Below, one piece after another: positions 9,840 to 18,266 of a DNA stretch of 64,000 bases (the first letter of the stretch is position 1; each line of letters starts with the position of its first letter). A program made the translations under genes and the position numbers. The stretch comes from Nocardia iowensis (GTDB lineage: Bacteria > Actinomycetota > Actinomycetes > Mycobacteriales > Mycobacteriaceae): positions 1,178,001 through 1,242,000 of the forward strand of contig NZ_CP078145.1 of NCBI RefSeq assembly GCF_019222765.1, read 5' to 3'. Below the pieces are notes generated by a model, which was not told the origin of the DNA, did no database searches, and saw only the letters and a list, made by a program, of their open reading frames with translations.

Positions 9840-11288
9840 TCAGGAATACCGCGACATGCAGGTGTTCTCGCCGTGCAATACGCCAGCCCGGAACGCGTCC
9901 ACCCTGGCGAAGCCGCTCGGGACGGTCTGGCCCTCCGCGTCGCTGGCCGCCAGTCCGTCGGTGAGCAACCCGGACACCGCCTCGTCGAGATCGCCTGCGG
10001 CAAGACCGATATCGCCTTGCGAGGCGGGCCGGTTCGGCGTTGCGAGCTTGCCGGTGACCACGCCGGACAGGCAGGCCGCCCGCAGTCCGGCCTTGGGTCC
10101 GAGGAGTTGCTGGCCGTGGTTCTGCTGCACCGCGAGGGTGTAGCGGGAAATGAAGACGACATAGCCGTTGTAATCGCCGGTCACCTTCAATGGCAGCGGA
10201 TCGTCGACGTCCCAGTTGGAGGCGCCGCGCTGGGCGAGGGCGGGAATGTCGGTGCCAATGGTGTTCTTGTCGGGGCAATAACTGACCGGCTCGGTGCCGG
10301 CGCCGCTGCGGCAGGCGATCTTGGCGCCGGAGTAGTCGTAGGTCGGCAACGGCTTGGTGGGCAGCAGGGCGGCGAGGGCCTTGCTGAGCTCGATCAGGTT
10401 TTCCTTGCTGATCGCGTACTCGCCGCGTCCGGGGTCGCCGGTGAAGTCCTTCGGCAGATTGCCGCGCCGCTGATTGACCTCATCGATATCAATGCCCTTG
10501 CAACCCTTCGGGCCGTCGGTGAAGCCGACCTGCACCGCGGTGACCCGCTCGAAGGCGGAGCCGTGCACGCTTTCCGGATCGTCGGGGTCGGAATCGCGGA
10601 TGGCCACCGTGGCGGCGAGGACGGTATTGAGGCCGTCGGAGGTGTTGATGGTGAAGTGCTTGGATTTACCCTCGGCGACCGAGCGCATGAACGCGCCGGC
10701 GAAGCAATCGGCCTGCTGCTCCTTGACGATCACCGGATCCTTGCTGCCGACGAGCTTGGCCATGGTCTGCACCGCGTGCCCGTATTCGTGCGCGAGCACC
10801 ATGACCACCGCCATTTTGCCGAAGGTTTTCGACATGGCGGGCAGCAGCACGGACCTGTCCCAGCCGATGGAGTTGTCCAATCGGCAGTAGGCGGCGTTCA
10901 CCAGGTGAAAGGTGGTCTCCTTGCAGAATTCGAGTGACTCGCTGCGCGGCGCCTCGGCACTCCAGGAGACGAGTTTGTCGACCGGCTGGAAATCGGCGCT
11001 CTGGAATTCCTTGCCGAATTCGCTGCGCCAATAGGTTTGGATGTCGTCGACGGCGTTGAGCGCCAAGGTGTCCTCGGGGCCGCCGTCCCCATTGATGGCG
11101 GTGAGCGAACTGTCCTGGACACCGTCGCGCGGTCCGCTGGGCCCGCTGGTGGTGGGCAGGCCCGCCACCTTGAACGGGTCGTCGTAGATCGAGACGGCCC
11201 GGCCGTCCACCATTCGGGTACAGCCCGCGACCAGCAGCACAACGATCAGCGCGGCGGTAATGATCGCCGTCGCACGGGCTTTCGGCAA
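9840..11288 (-). CDS. Neutral zinc metallopeptidase, lipid-anchored
   Basis: A 482-residue secreted protease-like protein. The start is a TTG at 11288 behind an AGGGGGAG site; it gives a signal peptide with lipobox LVAGC. The zinc-binding HEYGH motif lies near the middle, followed by a conserved EQQADCFAG segment. Both are hallmarks of the putative neutral zinc metallopeptidase (YpfJ-like) family in actinobacteria. Substrate unknown. It is convergent with the FHA gene, with only a short GC-rich hairpin (9820-9839) between them. Confidence 0.85.
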   Translation of the reverse strand: MPKARATAIITAALIVVLLVAGCTRMVDGRAVSIYDDPFKVAGLPTTSGPSGPRDGVQDSSLTAINGDGGPEDTLALNAVDDIQTYWRSEFGKEFQSADFQPVDKLVSWSAEAPRSESLEFCKETTFHLVNAAYCRLDNSIGWDRSVLLPAMSKTFGKMAVVMVLAHEYGHAVQTMAKLVGSKDPVIVKEQQADCFAGAFMRSVAEGKSKHFTINTSDGLNTVLAATVAIRDSDPDDPESVHGSAFERVTAVQVGFTDGPKGCKGIDIDEVNQRRGNLPKDFTGDPGRGEYAISKENLIELSKALAALLPTKPLPTYDYSGAKIACRSGAGTEPVSYCPDKNTIGTDIPALAQRGASNWDVDDPLPLKVTGDYNGYVVFISRYTLAVQQNHGQQLLGPKAGLRAACLSGVVTGKLATPNRPASQGDIGLAAGDLDEAVSGLLTDGLAASDAEGQTVPSGFARVDAFRAGVLHGENTCMSRYS

Positions 11289-11512
11289 GGCTCCCCCTCG
11301 TGGTCTCCCGGGTCTGCTGTACCAATTAGTTTGACCGGCTCGGTGTTCGGCGCTTCCGTCGCGGTGTGTTCTTTGTCCTCGATGGGGGCCTCCCGGGCAG
11401 GGGCGACCTGATAGGCCGGTATCGCGTTCACATCGGTCGCCGGATCGGGGCAAAGGCGCGTCGGGGGCACCGCCGATGTCCGGGTGATGGAATAGTATCC
11501 GCTGTATTCCAT

Positions 11513-11774
11513 AGCGAGGGTCTAACCCCTGGTCAGCAGGGGGCCTCCGTGCCGAAACCTGGCTCAAATCGTCACTTTCCCGTCACTTTCCCGATCCGGA
11601 GAGCTACGTCCCATACCCGAGCGAAGATCGAAGCCCTTGGGTTCGCACTGCGGCTTCACATCTCCATCGGCGTGTCATGATCGCGACACGCCGTTGACTT
11701 TTCGAAGTCAGCTACCGAGCCGCTACGCCGGTCAAGTGGCGAAGGTCACACGACGCGATGGTCCCTCGTAAGAG
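11513..11774. other. Intergenic stretch with a tandem 11-base repeat
   Basis: No convincing gene is seen here. Two adjacent copies of CGTCACTTTCC lie at 11570-11580 and 11581-11591. A further inverted repeat around TGTCatgatcgcGACA lies near 11670. The stretch separates clearly chromosomal genes on the left from the accessory island on the right, so the repeat could be a regulator site or an old attachment-arm site; neither is shown. Confidence 0.4.
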
Positions 11775-11804
11775 ACAACCCCCGGAGTTCGCTCCGGGGG
11801 TTGT
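11775..11804. terminator. Bidirectional intrinsic terminator
   Basis: A 13-base-pair perfect stem (ACAACCCCCGGAG / CTCCGGGGGTTGT) with a TTCG loop, followed on the plus strand by a T-rich run. It lies just past the 3' end of the minus-strand resolvase-like gene and marks the boundary between the host block and the accessory island. Confidence 0.85.
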
Positions 11805-11821
11805 TTGCGTTCTCGGCCGGC

Positions 11822-12100
11822 TCAGTACCGTCCGACCAGGAACTCAGAGTGCACGCCGAGTTCGGTCAAGCCGTCCAGGATGAACCCTGCCTCGTCGGGG
11901 TCGCGGGCTACCCGATCGAACTCCACGAACCGGATTGTGTCTCCCGGTTGCACGCGCTCGATCAGGTGCGCCCAGTCTTCGCGCGGATCGTCCTCGGTGT
12001 AGGCATCGTGGAACACCTCATCGCAACCGGAGCGACGGAGGGAGACCACTTCGACGGTGAGGTCCCAAGGATGGGCGGCGCGGGCGTAGCCGTAGATCAT
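11822..12100 (-). CDS. Resolvase N-terminal-like protein (short)
   Basis: A 92-residue protein beginning MIYGYARA and containing a DTIRFVEFDRVARDPDE segment. This resembles the N-terminal catalytic domain of serine recombinases (YARVS start, later IxExDRLxR-type segment), but it is far shorter and lacks both the expected catalytic serine in the first motif (alanine there) and any DNA-binding C-terminus. It is either a decayed recombinase or a domesticated small relative. Confidence in the coding call is better than in the name. Confidence 0.55.
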   Translation of the reverse strand: MIYGYARAAHPWDLTVEVVSLRRSGCDEVFHDAYTEDDPREDWAHLIERVQPGDTIRFVEFDRVARDPDEAGFILDGLTELGVHSEFLVGRY

Positions 12101-12202
12101 GGACCCAGGGTAGCTACAGCGACAACCGGATAGGGTCACTCGTGCGCGCAGAGCCGTTGTCACCCCTGTGACCCGCATAGGCGGCTCTGCCGCAACCGGC
12201 CG

Positions 12203-12673
12203 CTAGAAATAGTCCTTCAGCATCTCGACAGACCATGAAGCTTGCCGGACTTCTCCGCGTGGACCGAACTCCGCAAACCACGGCTTGATGTCCAGCACGG
12301 GTGTTCCGTCCACGGCATCCAGTTCGGCAACGTGGAGGTCCAGGCCGTCGACCCGAAGCAGTCGAGTGCGGGAGACCCCCAGCCAGTTGAGCCGCCGCAT
12401 ATTCCTATGGCCGAAGATGCCGACCTTCGGCCACTCAGGATTGTCGCGGGCGCTTCGCGCACCGAAGTGCAGATCCGCTTGATCCGTGAGGTGGAACCGG
12501 AACACGATCTCAAGATGGCTGAACGCCTCCAGCCCCTGTACCGACTCTTCGGTGAACCGGGAGTCATCAATGCGAATGATCGCTTCGGTGCCTCCCCAGT
12601 GATCGTCCGTAGGTTCGCTGCGGCCACCAATCACGTGGGCAACCGGGACCACTTCGAACACTTCGTCAGCCAT
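12203..12673 (-). CDS. TrmO/TsaA-like methyltransferase domain protein
   Basis: A 156-residue single-domain protein of the TsaA/UPF0066 type. The TEAIIRIDxxFxEESVQGLEAFSHLEIVFRFH stretch, FGHRNMRRLNWLGVSR and the AELDAVDGTPVLDIKPW segment match the beta-barrel SAM-binding core of TrmO, which N6-methylates t6A37 in tRNA. Bacterial TrmO often has a C-terminal extension that is missing here. The same fold also occurs in stand-alone proteins of unknown target, so tRNA modification is probable but not certain. It is 13 bases downstream of the XRE regulator gene, probably in its operon. Confidence 0.75.
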   Translation of the reverse strand: MADEVFEVVPVAHVIGGRSEPTDDHWGGTEAIIRIDDSRFTEESVQGLEAFSHLEIVFRFHLTDQADLHFGARSARDNPEWPKVGIFGHRNMRRLNWLGVSRTRLLRVDGLDLHVAELDAVDGTPVLDIKPWFAEFGPRGEVRQASWSVEMLKDYF

Positions 12674-12685
12674 ACAACCCCTGTT

Positions 12686-13963
12686 CTAATTTCCGATTGC
12701 CGCTAGATAGTCTGCGGCCTGCTCGTCAATCTCTTGTATATCGGCGATCGGTCGACCGAGGTAGGGCGCCACAGTTGCGCGTATCTCGCGGGCAACGTTA
12801 CGGGTGCGACCCGACTGGACGCCGACCATTGCGTTAAGCGCTGACTTCCATGTGGCGCAAGCCTGTTCGAGGTCTCCGCTCTGAGCCTGCACGTTGCCAA
12901 GGTAGCCGAGCGTCACCGCGTGAGTTCGCGTAAACGTCCTGGCCTGGCGCTTGCGGACGCTGAGTTGAAACTGATCCGCGGCTCCAGTCAGGTTGCCCGC
13001 GTCACGCAATGAGCAGGCTGTTTCGTGTGCGAGGCTCGCTTCGGAGAAGAAGAACACACGCGCTGGCTCCGGGTCCGAACTGGACGCCGCCGCTAGATCT
13101 TGTTCTGCCTTCAGAAGTGCTTTCGCGGATTCCGTGGCCCGTCCCGCCGCGCTCAATGCCTTGGCGTGTACGACCTTGAGTAGCGCCCGCTCACGAGGAC
13201 ACGCGTCTTGGTAGCGAGCGCCGTCGACTGATGCTTCGGCGAGCTGTAGACCTTGCTGAGGGTGACCCAGATCGACAGCCTGATGTGCCATCGCCCGTAG
13301 AACATGACCAGCCAGCGGGGCGTCATTTGCTTCGGCTGCAAGCCTGGTCGACGCGGAGAAGAACCGTTGGGCGACGGAGTGTTCGTCGTTGTCGAACGCC
13401 ATCCACCCGACCAGATAGGCCATCTCGCCCGCTGCGGCGAACATGTCGCGTCGCACGGCCGCGCTCGCGAAGGAACCCTTCAGGAAGCTCGTCACCTCGT
13501 TGGTGAGGTATTGAGCAAGCGCCGTCCGACCGTGCCCTCCGCCCAGGCGTTGATCCATCTGGGAGAACAAGACCATAACGTCCCGTACGGCTGTGACATC
13601 CGCTGCGCCTACCTGTCGGATTCCGGACTTCCGCTGCGATGAGGCGGGCATTGCCGGATCGAGCCAGCCCGGGAGCAACACGGATGCGCTGATGGCTGTG
13701 GAGTATCCGACACGTAGGAAAGAGCGCCGTTCCACATCAGCCCTTCCGAGGTTCACGAGCGTAGTGACAGGGTCTCGGATCTGACCGAAACGCTTTTCGT
13801 AACACGCTATGACATCGGCCGTGAGTGTGCGCTCTCCGGACTCGTAGTAGTTGAGGATGGACTTGCTGAACGGGACTTGGCCCGCCAACCCGCGTAGGGA
13901 CACCCCAGCGGCTTGGCGGGCCGCTTGGAGCTGCGCCCCAAGGATCCTGTCGGGGGTGTCCAT
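12686..13963 (-). CDS. XRE-family regulator with TPR-like C-terminus
   Basis: A 425-residue regulator. Residues about 8-65 form a helix-turn-helix of the XRE type (LRGLAGQVPFSKSILNYYESGERT). The rest is alpha-helical with repeated TPR-like units such as GYLGNVQAQSGDLEQACATWKSAL, as in many actinobacterial regulators that sense a peptide or small molecule. It is divergent from the operon starting at 14144, and two copies of TTGTGGACA in the shared intergenic region are a likely binding site. Confidence 0.88.
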   Translation of the reverse strand: MDTPDRILGAQLQAARQAAGVSLRGLAGQVPFSKSILNYYESGERTLTADVIACYEKRFGQIRDPVTTLVNLGRADVERRSFLRVGYSTAISASVLLPGWLDPAMPASSQRKSGIRQVGAADVTAVRDVMVLFSQMDQRLGGGHGRTALAQYLTNEVTSFLKGSFASAAVRRDMFAAAGEMAYLVGWMAFDNDEHSVAQRFFSASTRLAAEANDAPLAGHVLRAMAHQAVDLGHPQQGLQLAEASVDGARYQDACPRERALLKVVHAKALSAAGRATESAKALLKAEQDLAAASSSDPEPARVFFFSEASLAHETACSLRDAGNLTGAADQFQLSVRKRQARTFTRTHAVTLGYLGNVQAQSGDLEQACATWKSALNAMVGVQSGRTRNVAREIRATVAPYLGRPIADIQEIDEQAADYLAAIGN

Positions 13964-13981
13964 GCCCTCGATCTAACCGTT

Positions 13982-14001
13982 TTGTGGACACGTTGTGGAC
14001 A
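13982..14001. promoter_or_regulatory. Tandem operator-like repeat TTGTGGACA x2
   Basis: Two identical copies of TTGTGGACA at 13982-13990 and 13993-14001 are spaced by 11 bases, about one helical turn. They lie in the divergent promoter region just upstream of the XRE regulator start. The arrangement fits cooperative binding of a dimer and could give autoregulation and control of the plus-strand operon. This is read from sequence only. Confidence 0.55.
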
Positions 14002-14143
14002 TGAATCCGTATATCTCCCGGGCTTTGGCTGCTTGTCTGGATGTGTGCCCGGTAGGTGCCTCGAGGTCGGACCGAGTCACCCTCACCCCTCAAACCGCCT
14101 GGGGGCCGGGCCACCTAATCCACTGAGCAGGGGGCCTAGGCCG

Positions 14144-14635
14144 ATGAAGAACATTTCGTTTGGGGATACTCCAGTCTCTCGATGCGTCTACTACCGCCTG
14201 GTGTGCGGACTGGCCGCCAACATCGACCCACCCGGCTCTGGGCGGATCACCTTCCTTGCCGGGAGTACCGGCGCGGTAACGATGCCCGGATCGTTGGGAA
14301 GCGTTCTGCTCCAATACATGCAGCGTAAGGGCGTCGCGGTCGGCCCGATCGTGGCGCATGTTGGTTCCAACCGGTGGACCTTCCTGATTCGCCCGGATGT
14401 CCCCGACGACGACACACAGGTGTTCAAGAATCTGTTCCGGCTCAATGTCCTGATAGTCCGTGAGGGAGCTATCGCGTTGCCGTCACCGACCGGCGAACCC
14501 GGAGGCGGTAGTAGGCGGTGGATAGAACTACCACGCAACACTTTTCGCCCCTCAGGCCGTGTTGTCGTGGACGCGATCCTCGGGTGCACCGGGATCGATC
14601 GAGATTCGCGATCGTTGGCGGTGCATCGTGGCTGA
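14144..14635 (+). CDS. Actinobacterial orphan protein, first gene of the island operon
   Basis: A 163-residue protein beginning MKNISFGDTPVSRCVYYRLVCGL. It contains RITFLAGSTGAVTMPGSLG, a GSNRWTFLIRPDVPDDD segment, and IALPSPT followed by FRPSGRVVVDAI. I recognise this as a family common in Nocardia and Rhodococcus, often annotated (without support I can see) as an RNA polymerase beta-like or primase-like protein. It is typically the first gene after a divergent XRE regulator. Function unknown. Its end overlaps the next gene by eight bases. Confidence 0.75.
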   Translation: MKNISFGDTPVSRCVYYRLVCGLAANIDPPGSGRITFLAGSTGAVTMPGSLGSVLLQYMQRKGVAVGPIVAHVGSNRWTFLIRPDVPDDDTQVFKNLFRLNVLIVREGAIALPSPTGEPGGGSRRWIELPRNTFRPSGRVVVDAILGCTGIDRDSRSLAVHRG

Positions 14636-14900
14636 CTGCGGATGTGGATGCGGGTGTGGCCCGTGGATCAAGCTGTCAGCTTGCGCGGTCGGAGAGTGGA
14701 GTCCGACCGGTGAACTGATCAAGGTCCGCTGCCCTTCCATCTTCTGTACTGGCCTGGTCCCTCTGCTCAACGGCAGGATCGCCCCGCACGACGGCACGGT
14801 CCCCGGTCACTGCCCATGGATCGGCACACGGGTGATCGATGACTCCGCCGAATTCCTGCCCGAGGACGTTACGCAGACGCACAAGAAGCCAGGGGCGTGA
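14628..14900 (+). CDS. Small cysteine-rich protein
   Basis: A 90-residue protein starting at a GTG that overlaps the end of the upstream gene. It opens with MADCGCGCGCGPW, then has CPSIFCTG and GHCPW, seven or so cysteines in all, which suggests metal binding. No known family is recognised. Its stop overlaps the next start (GTGA), so it belongs to the coupled operon. Confidence 0.65.
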   Translation: MADCGCGCGCGPWIKLSACAVGEWSPTGELIKVRCPSIFCTGLVPLLNGRIAPHDGTVPGHCPWIGTRVIDDSAEFLPEDVTQTHKKPGA

Positions 14901-15109
14901 CCGTGGGGACGTTCGAGGAACTGCGGCAGCGCGTGACCGTGCAAGCCGCCCGCGCCGGATACGGGTTGAAGCGCAACAATCGTCCGCCCTACGGATGGTC
15001 GTTGATCAGCCAAGGCAGTAAGGAACCGGTGAAGTCGGGCGGGCTGGATCATCTCGAAAACTGGCTGACCGAACAGAATTCCACGCCCGAGGCCGAGCGG
15101 AAACTGTGA
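14897..15109 (+). CDS. Small orphan protein, paralogue of 15744-16163
   Basis: A 70-residue protein with a GTGA overlap to the gene before. Its pattern FEELRQRVTVQAARAGYGL...PYGWSLIS...GGLDHLENWL recurs in the protein at 15744 (FEEQHQRVLIQAGRFGYAL...PYGWELFI...GSLDDLENWL), so the operon contains two diverged copies of one small domain. Function unknown; the fold is probably a compact alpha/beta domain. Confidence 0.7.
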   Translation: MTVGTFEELRQRVTVQAARAGYGLKRNNRPPYGWSLISQGSKEPVKSGGLDHLENWLTEQNSTPEAERKL

Positions 15110-15336
15110 TGGCGGGCAAGGCGGTGTCTCCGCATCCGGAAGAACCCGACGTGCACCTACGCGTCACCTTGGCGGGTGAACCACTCGACTTCGCTGCCTG
15201 CCTCACCTCCGCACTGTGTTTCGTCCAGGAGCAGCGCGAGAAGCCGTATTTCGACGCGGTGGACGTCGTCCCCGGAGAGACCACAGGTTTAGCGCGCTTG
15301 CCGAACGAACGACTGTACGAGGGGCCACGACCATGA
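15109..15336 (+). CDS. Small orphan protein
   Basis: A 75-residue protein starting ATG at 15109, overlapping the previous stop by one base; a GTG three bases upstream is equally possible. No family recognised. The content is soluble with no membrane segment. It ends in an ATGA overlap with the next short frame. Confidence 0.6.
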   Translation: MAGKAVSPHPEEPDVHLRVTLAGEPLDFAACLTSALCFVQEQREKPYFDAVDVVPGETTGLARLPNERLYEGPRP

Positions 15337-15410
15337 CGGACTCAGACGCGAACCGCACCACCATATTTGAGCAGAGAGGGCACTGTCCGTGTCGCACGAA
15401 TCACGCCTGA
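15333..15410 (+). CDS. Possible 25-residue coupling peptide
   Basis: An ATG overlaps the upstream stop (ATGA) and opens a 25-codon frame with a CPC motif near its end. The next gene (GTG at 15389) begins inside it. It may be a real microprotein, or only a bridge that keeps ribosomes moving through the operon. Size alone makes it uncertain. Confidence 0.3.
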   Translation: MTDSDANRTTIFEQRGHCPCRTNHA

Positions 15411-15742
15411 CAGAAACACCAATCGATCGTGCGGAGGTGCTGATGATCCAAGGGATCAATTCCGGCAAAGTGTTGATGCCGCTCGGCGACCAGGTTCTTG
15501 AGTGCATGGTTATGCGCTTCATCGGCATCCGCACCGCCCACCAGCCATACACCGGTCGTGAGTACGCCGTAGTAGGAGTGGCCGACGAAAACGTGCTCGA
15601 CATAGTGGAATTGATGGTGGCGAACGCTCAACGTCTCTTCCCCGAGCGAATGCGCGGCGTGCGGTTGGTCAAAGGCAGCGATTCAGACTCACGGCACCAA
15701 GACGCACCCGTCGGCCAGCCCGAGCCGAAGCCGGGGGTGTGA
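15389..15742 (+). CDS. Small orphan protein
   Basis: A 117-residue protein. The GTG start at 15389 is preceded by GAGAGG. It is acidic to neutral, predicted soluble, with a YAVVGVADENVLDIVELMV segment and a charged tail. No known family recognised. It is in the coupled operon downstream of the XRE regulator. Confidence 0.65.
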   Translation: MSHESRLTETPIDRAEVLMIQGINSGKVLMPLGDQVLECMVMRFIGIRTAHQPYTGREYAVVGVADENVLDIVELMVANAQRLFPERMRGVRLVKGSDSDSRHQDAPVGQPEPKPGV

Positions 15743-15743
15743 G

Positions 15744-16163
15744 ATGTCGAAATTCGAGGAACAGCATCAGCGAGTGCTTATCCAGGCAGGCCGCTTCGGG
15801 TATGCGCTAGCGCGTCAGCCTTACGGATGGGAATTGTTCATACCTCACGGACCTAAGACCGTGGTGGCTTCGGGATCGCTGGATGATCTGGAGAACTGGC
15901 TAACCGACCGGAGCACGAACACCAGCACCAACGCCGACGACAACCGCGCCGATACCGTAGTCGAATTGCGGCCAGTCTCCCCCGAGCATGTGGGATCAGA
16001 TGAGTACAAGGAGACCAGAGCCGAATTCCGGTGTGCCGCTACGGTGTGGGAGGAAGCGGGAGAACCCCAGTCCGGCCCGGAGTTCGACAGGCTGACCGTC
16101 GCGCGTGAGCGATTCATTAGTGCTCAGCGTCCCGAGCCCGCCAACGGCAAAGACCAGCGATGA
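15744..16163 (+). CDS. Orphan protein, second copy of the small PYGW domain
   Basis: A 139-residue protein whose first 55 residues repeat the domain of the 70-residue protein at 14897 (PYGWxL and LENWL motifs). The C-terminal 80 residues are additional, polar and probably helical (TVWEEAGEPQSGPEFDRLTVAR). Function unknown. The two copies in one operon suggest a heteromer or neofunctionalised pair (inference). Confidence 0.7.
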   Translation: MSKFEEQHQRVLIQAGRFGYALARQPYGWELFIPHGPKTVVASGSLDDLENWLTDRSTNTSTNADDNRADTVVELRPVSPEHVGSDEYKETRAEFRCAATVWEEAGEPQSGPEFDRLTVARERFISAQRPEPANGKDQR

Positions 16164-16429
16164 GCACGAGTCAGATGCCCGACCCGGCGGCCGACCCCTA
16201 CAGGCTGGAGATGGTGCCGGAGGTCGAAGGGCTCGGGCGCGGTCCCGCGCTCACCACGGGCACGCTGGACCACTGTGCCGAGCATCTGGAAACCTCCGCC
16301 AACATCTTCGTCAATGCCAAGTATCCGATGACTTGGTTCGATGATCACACGTTCTTGGTCGAGTGGCCCGATGCCCGGTTCCTGTTCCGTATCGTGTCCC
16401 AAAGCGAGCCGATAGGCATGGAACACTAA
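16160..16429 (+). CDS. Small orphan protein
   Basis: An 89-residue soluble protein with an ATGA overlap to the upstream gene. It contains ANIFVNAKYPMTWFDDHTFLVEWPDARFLFRI, a beta-rich stretch. No family recognised. It ends the coupled part of the operon; the next gene starts 32 bases later. Confidence 0.65.
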   Translation: MSTSQMPDPAADPYRLEMVPEVEGLGRGPALTTGTLDHCAEHLETSANIFVNAKYPMTWFDDHTFLVEWPDARFLFRIVSQSEPIGMEH

Positions 16430-16460
16430 AGGCTTACACCACAACAGGAAAGGGGTAGAC

Positions 16461-16976
16461 GTGGGTGACGACGAACAGCTGAGTATGGATCTGGGTGTCG
16501 AGCAGACCGCGTGGGGTAAATGGGTCGACCCTGAACGCCGCAAGAGACAAGCCCAGAAGTTCATGGACCGCGCGGGCATTCGTGAGATTCCTGCGGAGCC
16601 GTGGCCCGAAGGTGATCCCGAATTAGGAAAGATTGACGCCGCTGTCGCTGATCTATTTCCGGATATGGCTACCGCAATGACGCCAGGGAACGCGGACATA
16701 GCCGATGCGTTCATATGCTTTCTCGGTGAATGCTTCATCAGGTTCGCAGGCGCACACTGGGAAGACTACGAATGGTTCGGCCGCGAGAACAGTTTCTACG
16801 ACGATGTGAACCCGATGCTGGAATACGGATTCGATACCGAAGGCGACACTGCTTACGGGTTGATGAGTCTCATGATCAAAGACTATGACCCGGCCGATGG
16901 TGGAATGTTCTCCGGCATGGTCGAGATGATGCGAGAGTTCGCGGAAGAATACGCAGCGTCAGCCAAGGGCACATAA
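16461..16976 (+). CDS. Acidic orphan protein
   Basis: A 171-residue acidic, mostly helical protein. The GTG start at 16461 follows an AGGAAAGGGG site. A central segment (FICFLGECFIRFAGAHWEDYEWFGRE) is aromatic-rich. No family recognised. Operon position suggests co-regulation with the genes upstream. Confidence 0.7.
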   Translation: MGDDEQLSMDLGVEQTAWGKWVDPERRKRQAQKFMDRAGIREIPAEPWPEGDPELGKIDAAVADLFPDMATAMTPGNADIADAFICFLGECFIRFAGAHWEDYEWFGRENSFYDDVNPMLEYGFDTEGDTAYGLMSLMIKDYDPADGGMFSGMVEMMREFAEEYAASAKGT

Positions 16977-17009
16977 CTCGCTCGGAAGTTCACATCCAGG
17001 GGGGCGGTC

Positions 17010-18266
17010 ATGCCCGATGAGTACGACAAGATTCGCGAGGAATTCAATCCGCCTGAACGTGGAAGAATCTTCGAGAACGGTACCGAAGAAGTATTTCATG
17101 ACCAAGAAAAAGGGTACGTCAGTCATCCGGCCCCGTACACCACCTCGTTTGGCCCTAGGAAATTTGACAAGGCTAGGGCTGACGAGTTGGGCAAGGTTCA
17201 CGCCCTCGACGATAAGTCCGGCCAGGTCGGCAGCAAGAACGATCTTCGAGAACTGGCAAAAGACCGCGAACTGCTGGCGTCACGCGAGATAGAGACGCTG
17301 ACGATTCGGACCGTCGCCGGTGAGAAAGTGTCGGCGGCATACGAAAGGGGTCTAAACGAGTTACGCAAAGAATTCGGAGCCCGAGTAATTCAAGTCGAGC
17401 TGACTCGGGAACAGGCTCGTGACGTGTTCGCAAAGGGGATTGCTCGCGAGAAAGATGCACGACAACTCGAATTGCCAGGGGTTGCACAGCAAGCGCGTGA
17501 ACAAAAAGGTGTAGACCTTCAAAAGCGCCGGGAGAAGCAAGTCACGCTCGCGAAAGCGCGTGAGGTAAAGGGCAAGTTCCAGGCGGTGCAAAAGTTCAGC
17601 CAAAGCGCTGAGCGTGGCCGAGCTGAAGCTCCACAACGCATACAAGCTGAACGCGCACAGCAGGCACAAGAGCGGGACGAAAGGGCTAAGACTCGTGAAG
17701 CACCCGAGACTGAGCGCGAGCGCGTTTCGCGTGAAGCTGCCGAGAAGACGGTAAGAGAATTTCAAGAGCGCTTGAAGACCGGCCCGGTCCCATCCGCTGG
17801 GAAAGCACCCGAGAAGACCACTCCGGAACGGGGGTCACCCGAAGCTGCTAAAGCGGCCCTGGTTGAACAAGTGGAGCGTGACGCCGCCCGTCTCGCGGCA
17901 CGGGAGTTCCCGTTCCCGGTGCCTGCTCGGCCCCAGGAGCGAGAAACAGTCGAGATCGGGGAACGATCTACCCCGGAGCTGAATCAGGCTGCCAGCGTGG
18001 AACGTGAAGCGGCAGACAAGGCGCGGGCCGAGCGTGAAGCCGCCGACAAGGCTCGCGAAGCCGCCCAGGAACGGGCAAAGGCATTGGAACAAGCCCAGCT
18101 GCAAGGCATCTCACCAGAAGTCAAGAAACTGCTTGCGTTAGGTCAAGCCCACCCGCCGACAGCGGCGGTAGAGACGAAGCCGGGTTACGCGCCGGGCGTC
18201 GAGCGTGGCGGTACAGGGCAGGGCAGAGACCCACGCACGCCCGAAATCGGGCCACGCACACAATGA
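17010..18266 (+). CDS. Long coiled-coil protein of unknown function
   Basis: A 418-residue, very charged protein with an ATG behind AGGGGGGCGG. Residues about 60-130 have mixed alpha/beta character (RELAKDRELLASREIETLTIRTVAGE); most of the remainder is predicted coiled coil with repeats such as EREAADKARAEREAADKAREAAQERAKA. No signal peptide or membrane helix. No enzymatic motif seen. Such proteins occur in actinobacterial integrative elements, but I cannot assign a role. Confidence 0.75.
   Translation: MPDEYDKIREEFNPPERGRIFENGTEEVFHDQEKGYVSHPAPYTTSFGPRKFDKARADELGKVHALDDKSGQVGSKNDLRELAKDRELLASREIETLTIRTVAGEKVSAAYERGLNELRKEFGARVIQVELTREQARDVFAKGIAREKDARQLELPGVAQQAREQKGVDLQKRREKQVTLAKAREVKGKFQAVQKFSQSAERGRAEAPQRIQAERAQQAQERDERAKTREAPETERERVSREAAEKTVREFQERLKTGPVPSAGKAPEKTTPERGSPEAAKAALVEQVERDAARLAAREFPFPVPARPQERETVEIGERSTPELNQAASVEREAADKARAEREAADKAREAAQERAKALEQAQLQGISPEVKKLLALGQAHPPTAAVETKPGYAPGVERGGTGQGRDPRTPEIGPRTQ

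Noticed and set aside
11246..11512. An 88-residue minus-strand frame just upstream of the metallopeptidase
   Set aside because: No binding site, disordered composition and overlap with the TTG start region of the peptidase; possible but unsupported.
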